IMG/VR virus record: IMGVR_UViG_3300030061_001386
Location: 28,722 to 92,721 of that record
Length of the DNA: 64,000 nucleotides
Reading direction: 5' to 3' (one strand)
Source: a virus
A model generated the notes under the pieces. That model saw only the letters and a program-made list of their open reading frames with translations, did no database searches and was not told where the DNA came from. A program made the position numbers and the translations under genes. Below, one piece after another: positions 59,001 to 64,000 of this stretch (within the stretch, counting starts at the first letter, position 1; the number at the start of each line of letters is the position of its first letter).

Positions 59001-60248
59001 ATTCCACTTTAGTTGTACATTAGCATAGTTTCCTCTTTCAACTTCTATACCTGCATCTGTTGTAGAATCGCCTGCTTGATTCTTATTCAGAATTACTGTG
59101 TTATCTTCTACGGCTAGGTTAGCAACGTTAAGAGTAGTTGTAGCCCCGCTTACAGTTAAGTCTCCTGTAACTGTTAAATCCCCGCCTGTTGTTATAGCAA
59201 CGCCATTACCAATAGTGGTAGCAGTGTTTATCTGAGCAAGTCTAGTTTCTAAATTACTTACACTTACATCAACATCTGTTGTAGTTAATGTCAAATCAAT
59301 AGTCCCATCACTGCTTTGATATACTGCATCTATTCCTGTTTCAGTGTTACCACTAAACATAGCACCTACAATTCCTTGAACTGTGCTTGTTGCTAATTGT
59401 GTGTTAGTATTAGTAGCAGATAAAACTCCACTACCATCTATACTGAGATTACTTCCTACCTTTATTCCACCAAGAGTATTAGCGGCGGCAGTGGGTAATG
59501 TGAAAGCGTTTGCACTTGCTTCAATGTTAGTTAGTTTAGTTTTTTCCGCATCTGTAAACACATTAGAATCACTAGCAGAACTAACTAACGACTTAATAGC
59601 ATCAGCATCAGAATCACTTGCTGTTTTCGCTATGGTAGTTCCAGTAAGTGCTATTGTTCCTGTTGTGGAAGGTAGGGTTAATGTTCCTGAACCTTTTGTG
59701 ATAGTTCCTTCTTTATTTATTCGTATAGTTTCAGTATTGTTATCTATTATACTAAGCCCTTGATTTGTTTGTTCATATCCTAAATATTGTACTTTTCTAG
59801 TAACAGCATCAGGCGCACTATTACCTGCTATTTCTATTACCGCTATTGGTATATCATCATTAGTTAAGGGGGCTACTTTGTCTTTAATAGTGTGATTTCT
59901 AATAGCAAGTGTGTTATTTGCGGCAATCACTAATACAGCATATGTGTTATCACTAGTGCTTTGCATGTTTACTGTTTGATTAGTATGTACACCATTTGCA
60001 ATTTGTGTCAATATTCCATCTCTTAGAAAGAAGTTATTATTACCCAGTGTATATCTTGTATAAGTATCTGCATCACTTAGCGTAATGTCAAACCCTCTAA
60101 CTATTCTATTGCCACCACTAGCAATGTTAAGACTGTTGATAATAGCACTGTGAATGTTATCAGTACCATCTGTCAATCTATCTTGGCTACTAGCAGTTAA
60201 AGTAAGAGTGCTAATAAAATTAGGATTAGTCCTTACACTTGTAGTCAT
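50004..60248 (-). CDS. Giant modular tail fibre (3414 aa)
   Basis: The N-terminus (MTTSVRTNPNFISTL) probably attaches to the tail. The body is built of repeats: 'LTVSG-TTT-N...VEDN...LN' units near residues ~365, ~1000, ~1460, ~2510 and ~2910; 'K-x-Y-V-D' units near ~885, ~1225, ~1645 and ~2010; and 'T-A-K-[IL]...N-A-V-T' tandem segments. The C-terminal ~150 residues differ and end WWDLTLFPEA. Such modules are typical of long trimeric beta-helical fibres in marine bacteriophages. The gene uses 10 kb, about 16 percent of the window. Internal repeats may be prone to assembly collapse. Confidence 0.88.
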   Translation of the reverse strand: MTTSVRTNPNFISTLTLTASSQDRLTDGTDNIHSAIINSLNIASGGNRIVRGFDITLSDADTYTRYTLGNNNFFLRDGILTQIANGVHTNQTVNMQSTSDNTYAVLVIAANNTLAIRNHTIKDKVAPLTNDDIPIAVIEIAGNSAPDAVTRKVQYLGYEQTNQGLSIIDNNTETIRINKEGTITKGSGTLTLPSTTGTIALTGTTIAKTASDSDADAIKSLVSSASDSNVFTDAEKTKLTNIEASANAFTLPTAAANTLGGIKVGSNLSIDGSGVLSATNTNTQLATSTVQGIVGAMFSGNTETGIDAVYQSSDGTIDLTLTTTDVDVSVSNLETRLAQINTATTIGNGVAITTGGDLTVTGDLTVSGATTTLNVANLAVEDNTVILNKNQAGDSTTDAGIEVERGNYANVQLKWNETSDRWTFTNDGSNYFNIPVTSELANPYTHPSYSTTNINTSGAVIVDSITTNNTGHITAMGTRTLSLADLGYTGSTDANTYVHPNHSGDVTSSADGATTIANNAVTTAKINNSAVTTSKIADNAITNVKVDSNAAIAQSKIDGLVSALSGKEPSLTISDGLDRTGATLKLDISGLSNENGIDRTADFVAFHDNSVGLKKVNLANIFSKLTASDIPSLSGAYRAVGTQIVNADISNGANISADKIASGTTNKVFTSTLESKLSGIEAGAEVNVNADWNSGSGDSQILNKPTIPSGNQIIDWTANGAGTIHASNYTNTTYTVGDGGLSQKNFTTALYDKLVGVAANANNFSLTTGSVTNAHLAGSIANSKLDDIAQSKVTGLTTALNSKVENLSDLSITASAAELNILDGVSGVSSTEIGHLDGVTSSIQTQLNSKLSSLALTGLTDVSSFDTSISSGASGSGIPSTLAVKTYVDAKATVDTTYSIVTENGLDGSGNNDPAVKTIRLTDNTSGTGSVFHLAMGAGLGISRNAESNTLTLTNTGSTLSKSTLSPILASYNGTETLNIGDTDNDTTVNIRGNLNVLGTTTTVNQTEVNVQNAFVFEGAVDNDFETTLSIAEPTADRTITLPDITGTLITSADTGTISNGMIASTAITSAKIGTNAVLTSKINASAVTTAKLASNAVTNAKLADDAVQTDSIADGAVTVGKITGLTDLGSGTVISSTERTKLSGIEASADVTDATNVTAAGAVMDGDFTSNGFMKRIGAGNYTVDTNTYLTSLSVTGLSDVNAFDTDLSSVSASHDSLASAKAIKAYVDANGGGGSFNSFNIKDGVGTTVNVTDGKFVQFAQGTGITATWTDTNSGASTDPFDLTLVNTGVLSNVAGTGIGVSGATGNVTITNTDLGSAQNIFKTIAVSGQDNIVADSNTDTLTLVGGANVNITTTAGSDTITITSTDTDTHLTQEEVEDYVSGLITAGSNITVQYTDNAGSAGSLSIAGTANDDVSIDNLKTRLNSDFGGDYTIGSQADDTLTVSGSLTVGADLIVSGDTITMNTSTLTVEDPLIALGSNNTADAVDLGFYGKYVDGSTIKYTGLFRDTSDSNKWKLFTDTGNTHAAPTTTVNTTSGFTLGTLVAATFEGGLTGNATTASTLATARTIAGVSFNGSADINIPINNLTGTLTAANGGTGLTSISTLLNSNVSLAVADLSDIASLDTDISSVSGSDDTLASAKAIKTYVDAQFAGAGSGDMTGVDITAGDAITVSQSNTTAGNYTATISVSGLGVAQLAGSALQLSSESFNNNDTSLMTSAAIEDKILSYGYGVGTGDGDITAVYAGVGLSGGATTGDATLNLDFSELTDMTGDIAGTTEFIIQDGTTESRKAASEIKLSYFNNDSNWNNYVHPTGAGNNHIPTGGSAGQFLKYSSSGTASWATPSYTTEEQIEDFIAAMITAGTNITSTYDDTAGTLTLSSTDTNTQLSDAQVIAKTLTGLSTATGGAVASSDSILVAFGKLEKRVALNDAKTTNSDTTYSEATSSDLGLVKIGYTESGKNYPVELSSGQMFVNVPWTDTNTNLNLLNDGTLSANSATSAASQQSIKTYVDTSVANLVASAPSALDTLNELAVALQSNDSDITGITTALGNRLRIDVNNQGLSSTQQGYALDNLGITASLTELNILDGGLSASDIPNIGAGKITSGTLSQNTTGTAAGLSSTLAISSGGTGATSAPMIGVVTAANAGAARTELGLGTASTLSGTGAVANGNAGLVTGDVVFDYIAAQNFASSGASNFVVGDITGQSALTSGLASTDELVLSDDGTLKRMDVSVLQSYMQNALTFTTDTQRTAGALLDLNGNALDVDLSELTDMTEDWTASEDEFVVLDNGVQKRKLSSELFGSNAFNSTAYLTAHPNISAATSVDNSGRTYIQDITLDSNGHVTGIVSATETVTDSGNTTYGISAVDGDNTDEEKIRLTGSDSSTDDVVLEAGTGLSVARSGDKITFANTSPNVSTNLSVSRDGTKLHVVSSDGDNAELPLADTNNWGVMSDEMFDKLDGIEASATADQTASEITSLLNSVESYTLGTNGGTITVGNDLTVAGDLIVSGTTSTINTATVEVEDNILQLNTTQGTPDTATATTSGISVYRGNGVTQASLIFDDTDDTWDLTNALTVGGSSGVTLGSGSISIKNSGSQSNIDFYCESGNSHYARLQAPAHSSFSGNHTITLPATGGTLALTGDNVATATNLAGTANANVVYAGPTTGSASAPAFRALVAGDIPDLSGTYSTTDTVDMGDGFKLRDDDDDDVTVTENKYIKFTAATGTAGTNVTGSGTTSDPYVMAITLPNDTIANTFRTVTVDTNGDGTADNTLGGTETLMIKKGNDITLAESSGVVTITNSSPHVGTNLGKTTATGQITITSSTGNNVVIGEATGSIAGLMSTTHHDKLDGIEASATADQTAVEIITLLNSDLGGNFTIGNQSSDTATFTGHVSVGGNLNVTGTVTTENVETVSTSNGVVFEGSGNAGTEITLKGGAVSGNDKTILLPNADGTVALTSQLHNAVTLANTNYLSISGQQITGGTVPVSSGGTGSTTAPMVGVITAADQAAARTALGLGALATLDTVASATITNNSISEVDLKVTNTPSASEDNYLLSYDHDTTGFTWVAPVSSGIALDDISVIVGGATGTGGNLVYDDTSGDFTFTPTLNIAGNSATSTVSANNSTDENNYLTFAANAAAFGSLGLETDTALYFNPSQDTLYVPIVSATNLTASNLISATNGINITGNNQGINLSGTNNFVKTDNLKNDTGLSISTTGSNGNISLSPHGNGNVVIGTDGTSTGTVMLSSPIQKTGTQFDITETAHTSTASNLALSGLSYAQKRGITKIQGRVAPLSSALSNGSGVNITVLPTGAVHGSNCSYRGIRGTVHIDAGISGSGNFVLTQDFIANDRDGSGTWAFVSSNAVFEGRSDFPYYISWDEISSDDMQLKIVNNTGGDVGTGLTIWWDLTLFPEA

Positions 60249-60589
60249 TATGCCATCTCCATCTCAATTGTAAAGGTCAAAGTATCCGCCGAAGCCAACA
60301 CTCCTGTATTTGTGAAGGTGACTCGGCTCAATAGTGTATCGTCTGAAGCCTTGAATATTCCTAGTTCTGCTACACCTTCATTACCTATTTCAGAACCAGT
60401 AAACTCAGCAACCCAAGAAATTGTTCCATTTGCTCTATTAACAGAAGGAACAACTGTCTTTTGCGCTACAAAAGAATCTAATGTTGCATCAGAAAAAGAA
60501 GTAGGAGAACCACCTGTTCCTATTTTCACTTTAGTATATTGTGCTACAATGTAATCTGCTACATCTAATAATCCGTTTATTGGTGTCAT
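60248..60589 (-). CDS. Putative tail-fibre adaptor or baseplate protein
   Basis: Start set at ATG 60589 (MTPINGLLDVADYIVAQ) behind GAGGAGAG; the longer frame starts from a TTG inside the previous gene. 113 aa, beta-rich: KVKIGTGGSP, TISWVAEFTGSEIGN, ELGIF, LLSRVTF, LTFTIEMEM. This pattern resembles small phage 'tail collar/fibre' proteins that sit between baseplate and fibre. Its stop overlaps the giant fibre's start. Confidence 0.6.
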   Translation of the reverse strand: MTPINGLLDVADYIVAQYTKVKIGTGGSPTSFSDATLDSFVAQKTVVPSVNRANGTISWVAEFTGSEIGNEGVAELGIFKASDDTLLSRVTFTNTGVLASADTLTFTIEMEMA

Positions 60590-60600
60590 ATTATCTCTCC

Positions 60601-63600
60601 TCAATCAAAACTTTCTCTATATTCCTTCTTTACTGCACTTATACCTGTAAAGGTAGTTTCAAACCCAACAGTTTCTGTAAACCCAAGTATATCGTCAAAA
60701 CCCATGTTAGCATTGCGTGTCTCCCCCACTACCTTGTACTCTATCGAAGAAACCCTTAACTTCAAGTTATCGAATAGTGAATTGCCGCTTGTTGCCGCAA
60801 TAGCGTCAACTGTCAGTAAGTGTGAAGTATCATTTCTACTTGCTTCGGTTATTTCCGATAATCTTTCTGCAATGCCTTTACTATATGTACCAACTGTCAT
60901 TGTTAGTATCATACCTAGTACGTTTTCTATTTCAAATATTACATATTCTCCATATGGTATATTGTAGGTTGGGAAGTCTAATACTACTATATCACCCGCT
61001 TCTAACAACTCAAATCCTTCTTTGTTAATTTGTAGTGTTATCTTTCTTGCTTCTCCACTGTGAAGTTGTAGTTTTTTACTTGCTTCTATTATTGCTTCTT
61101 CTTGTGTTTTAATAGTAGAATCATTTACTGTTAGTGTTTTCATATTCCTAACTTTATTACTAATCATTGTATGAGATACACCGTCTCCATTAACAATTAC
61201 TTTACTTACTTTATCAAAGAGAGAAGTATTATTTTGTATTGGTTCTATTCCTGCTAGATTCTCAAACTTAATCTGTTTTATCTTCAACCCTGTTTTATCA
61301 TCAGAGTCTCTAAATATTATTTTCTTTCCTTTTATCTTATAGTCCAAACCTTTCTTATTAGTCAAGGAATTAATTGCTCCATACAAGTCTGTATTATTAA
61401 ATGTCAAATTAGTAACGAATGTTTTCTTATTGTATTTTATGATAGCAGAATATTGAGGAGGAGAATAGTATTTTCCACCGGAAGCGAAGGTTATTGTTTG
61501 GTTATTTATTGATAATATTTCACCAATTAAATGTCCTTCTTGAGTGTATATTACATCTCCACTATCCAAACCAACTACACTATCTAAACAGACAACTGTA
61601 TTTGTTCCATTACTATTTACTATATTAGTGGTAAATACAGAAGTACTCTTTGTTTCATCATATTCCAATCCTGCACTTTTTACTATGTTTGCTAACTCAG
61701 TATCAATATTAGAACCAATATCATATGTAGTTCCAATATAGCATCTTTTCACATTTTGCAGTTTAGGTTTCTTACCTATCGTGACATCAAATATTTCACC
61801 ACAAGATACTACCCCATTACCTGTCAAATCTCCCTCATAAGTTAAAACTAAACATTCTTCAGTAGCATTACTGAGTTTTTTATTTCTAGTTAACGAGACT
61901 GTCATTTGTTTTCTTTGTTTATGTACACCATCTGTAACAAAAACATCTATTACTTCTCCGTCAACAAATCCCCTAACTGCATTAGAAGTTGCTCTAGAAT
62001 CAATAAAAGGGTCAGCAGTGCTAATAGTATTGTCAACATCTAGTTTTAGATACATCGAATATACTGCCTCTTGGAAGGTTTTATTGTTAGTTGTGTCCTT
62101 ACTATCACCACTACCCTTTCTAAAATTAACTGGGAAAGTTGCATATTTTAATCCACTATCATTCATTACATTAAACTCTATTTTTTCAGGAGTATCCTCA
62201 AACGTTGTTTCTGATATTCTCATTAAACGATACTTTGCTCCGTGTGTAGGTGCTTCACCATTACCTATCGTTGACCCATTTTTTAGATTTAAATCTAATT
62301 CAATAGTGTGGGTTTCATAGTTGCTAGTACTAGGAGCAGTGCTTATTGTATGGCTAATTATTTTACCTATGTATGCAGGGACTCCATGATGAGAAGCATT
62401 GCTTAGTGTATCACCATCAACAAACTTCTCAGAGACTAAATAATACCCTTTCAAATCAGGCATAAAACTTAACCAAGTGTGTGTGGAACTATCATCCAAT
62501 GTGAAGGTAATAGTCTTGTTGTTAGTATAAACCACAACTCCTGTATTCCCTGTTAAATCAAAGGTAGGCTTTACAATATATTGTGATGAATACATTTTTC
62601 CCGTATTAATAGTACCAGTATGGTGATTTAATGCTCTATTACCACTACTATCTCTATCATAATTTGCTATTTTATCAAAAGCATATGCTTTGGTTTTAGT
62701 ACCTAATAACGATACTTTATAATTTGTTGATTCTGTTATTTCTGTTCCTTCTTCCCTAATAAGACTATTAGCAATGAATAAATTACGTTCAGTATTAGTA
62801 AAATCATAAACTCTAGTTGTAGGAGTATGTTGGTCTTTAGCGGCACTAATATCGCTTGCAGGTGTGCCTCCATTAGTCATACTGTATAGAGAAAACTCAG
62901 TTTTAGTGTCATTATATTCTCTACTAGCAGAACCACCATAGGCAGAAAAACCCATTGGTGAACTTGTTAGAGTTACATCGGTAGGCCATATATCTGAAGA
63001 TGACGAACTTGATTCCTTTACTTCTTTGAAAAGACCAATACAATTGTCATATACATGGGTTCTACCAATACCTAATGCTTCTGCATCGGCTTTAGTAATA
63101 TCAGGAGTATTCAACCCAAACGAATTATCAACCATAGCACTTACAACTCTAGACATGTGTAATCTAACAATGTCCTCATCGTCAGCCAAATCACTTGCAT
63201 CGGTATCATCCCAACCATCTATATTGTGAGCAGGTGAAAATCTCATATCTCTTTTGTTACTACTAGCAGATTTATTTTCTAACATCAATGGTAGAATCAC
63301 ATTCATAGGGTCGTAAAAAGTAGAACCACTGCTAGTTCTCTTTAGTATTTGATGACTAAACACGCCTGTATTGACAGGAGGATGTAGTAAAAATCCTCTA
63401 TGAAAGTTAATGTTTCTAAATCCATTACTCCTATCAAAGTAAAACTCTATATCTGAGGTTGTTTCTAAGAAATCTAAAGTATTATCACTAGAAGAAAATA
63501 GTCTAAATCTTTCAACTCCGTTTATTCTTACATTGTTTACTACATCACCATCAAATTTTAATATGTTACTAGCGGGTGTTGAGGAAAATAAAGTCCCGTG

Positions 63601-64000
63601 ATTATTACTTAAAGCACCATTATATGCTAAATTATTTCCATTATATGCTAAAGCAAACCCTGATGTTACCCCATCCACTTTTAATGAAGCATTAGTTTCA
63701 CTACTGTTAGTCCCAATTTCATTTATTTTGTGAACTACATCTCCGGTTGTTAGTTGCCCTGCTAATGTACCAGTTAAATTTCCACCACTAATAGTAGCAG
63801 TAAAACCATTTAAAGTACTAGGAGGGGCTACCATAACATAATCAAAATATTTCAAACTAGGTATTTCTGAAGGTAGTCTCAACGATTCAAAATCAACTGG
63901 GTTAAAATGCCAATCGAAAGTTGCTTCGACTAATCGTATTATTCCCCATCGTCTCATTTCAGAAGTGTTTTTACTACTGCCTTTGATTACTCCTGTTTCA
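60601..64000 (-). CDS. Large tail/baseplate protein, 5' end cut by window edge
   Basis: The first ATG in the window gives 1118 aa, but the frame stays open upstream to base 64000 (another 14 codons without stop), so the true start probably lies outside. The first part has fibre-like GGNLTGTLAGQLTTGDVVHK. The C-terminal third, including DYKIKGKKIIFRDSDDKTGLK and LQLHSGEARKITLQINKEGFELLEAGDIVVLDF, resembles phage tail hub or tip proteins of the gp27/J-type. It lies upstream of the adaptor and fibres, as expected for a baseplate hub. Confidence 0.75.
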   Translation of the reverse strand, partial: ETGVIKGSSKNTSEMRRWGIIRLVEATFDWHFNPVDFESLRLPSEIPSLKYFDYVMVAPPSTLNGFTATISGGNLTGTLAGQLTTGDVVHKINEIGTNSSETNASLKVDGVTSGFALAYNGNNLAYNGALSNNHGTLFSSTPASNILKFDGDVVNNVRINGVERFRLFSSSDNTLDFLETTSDIEFYFDRSNGFRNINFHRGFLLHPPVNTGVFSHQILKRTSSGSTFYDPMNVILPLMLENKSASSNKRDMRFSPAHNIDGWDDTDASDLADDEDIVRLHMSRVVSAMVDNSFGLNTPDITKADAEALGIGRTHVYDNCIGLFKEVKESSSSSSDIWPTDVTLTSSPMGFSAYGGSASREYNDTKTEFSLYSMTNGGTPASDISAAKDQHTPTTRVYDFTNTERNLFIANSLIREEGTEITESTNYKVSLLGTKTKAYAFDKIANYDRDSSGNRALNHHTGTINTGKMYSSQYIVKPTFDLTGNTGVVVYTNNKTITFTLDDSSTHTWLSFMPDLKGYYLVSEKFVDGDTLSNASHHGVPAYIGKIISHTISTAPSTSNYETHTIELDLNLKNGSTIGNGEAPTHGAKYRLMRISETTFEDTPEKIEFNVMNDSGLKYATFPVNFRKGSGDSKDTTNNKTFQEAVYSMYLKLDVDNTISTADPFIDSRATSNAVRGFVDGEVIDVFVTDGVHKQRKQMTVSLTRNKKLSNATEECLVLTYEGDLTGNGVVSCGEIFDVTIGKKPKLQNVKRCYIGTTYDIGSNIDTELANIVKSAGLEYDETKSTSVFTTNIVNSNGTNTVVCLDSVVGLDSGDVIYTQEGHLIGEILSINNQTITFASGGKYYSPPQYSAIIKYNKKTFVTNLTFNNTDLYGAINSLTNKKGLDYKIKGKKIIFRDSDDKTGLKIKQIKFENLAGIEPIQNNTSLFDKVSKVIVNGDGVSHTMISNKVRNMKTLTVNDSTIKTQEEAIIEASKKLQLHSGEARKITLQINKEGFELLEAGDIVVLDFPTYNIPYGEYVIFEIENVLGMILTMTVGTYSKGIAERLSEITEASRNDTSHLLTVDAIAATSGNSLFDNLKLRVSSIEYKVVGETRNANMGFDDILGFTETVGFETTFTGISAVKKEYRESFD

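Noticed and set aside
50440-59763. Many plus-strand ORFs opposite the giant fibre
   Set aside because: They are Val/Pro/Ser-rich mirror frames of the repetitive fibre gene with no starts or context of their own.

Overview
The window looks like most of the genome of a tailed double-stranded DNA virus of an archaeon. The best guess is a virus of marine Group II Euryarchaeota (Poseidoniales), similar to the magroviruses. The evidence is an archaeal-type replication set (split family B DNA polymerase, PCNA, clamp loader, ATP-dependent ligase, AEP primase, ERCC4 nuclease) and a viral transcription factor B, next to phage-like packaging and tail genes. Genes are AT-rich and overlap as ATGA, TAATG or TTGA. 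No rRNA, tRNA, CRISPR array or insertion sequence was seen. The host assignment is inference; no search was run.

Layout. (1) 1-9.5 kb, minus strand: a tiled operon of virion or packaging-type genes, including a small-terminase-like protein with two zinc-HTH units, an HEXXH metalloprotease and several tiny zinc ribbons. Most of these proteins carry a short W-x-x-[VIM]-[LI]-[KR] motif. The gene at the left edge is cut. (2) 9.5-14.5 kb: small, mostly minus-strand genes in short units, with eight copies of a palindromic element (core ACCATATGGT, arms ACAAAGT/ACTTTGT) near archaeal TATA boxes. This looks like a virus-specific regulon. (3) 14.0-16.0 kb: about 2 kb with no convincing gene. It holds paired CGTTTATC iterons around an AT-rich core (possible replication origin) and at least two strongly structured RNA candidates. 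(4) 16-29 kb, plus strand: small early-type genes, a class II (B12) ribonucleotide reductase, TFB, a PC4-like protein, and parts of a ubiquitin-like conjugation system: a beta-grasp protein ending in Gly-Gly-Tyr, an E2-like candidate, an E1/ThiF enzyme and a JAMM protease. (5) 29-46.8 kb, plus strand: replication and recombination genes. (6) 47.4-64 kb, minus strand: tail genes, including a 3414-residue fibre built from repeated modules. The gene at the right edge is also cut.

How it fits together. The plus-strand half makes nucleotides, takes over transcription (TFB, PC4-like, HTH proteins) and replicates DNA with a nearly self-sufficient archaeal machine. The clamp loader seems to pair a normal small subunit with a strongly decayed large subunit that keeps a PCNA-binding tail. 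The minus-strand half builds the particle. If the ends join or lie close in the full genome, the minus-strand order would run from terminase and head genes through the left edge into the tail genes at the right. Large terminase, portal and major capsid genes are not recognised here and probably lie outside the window.

The most unusual element is the Ubl/E2-like/E1/JAMM set scattered over 20.5-27.2 kb. To my knowledge it is not a standard part of described archaeal virus genomes, and it may redirect or replace host archaeal protein modification (SAMPylation).
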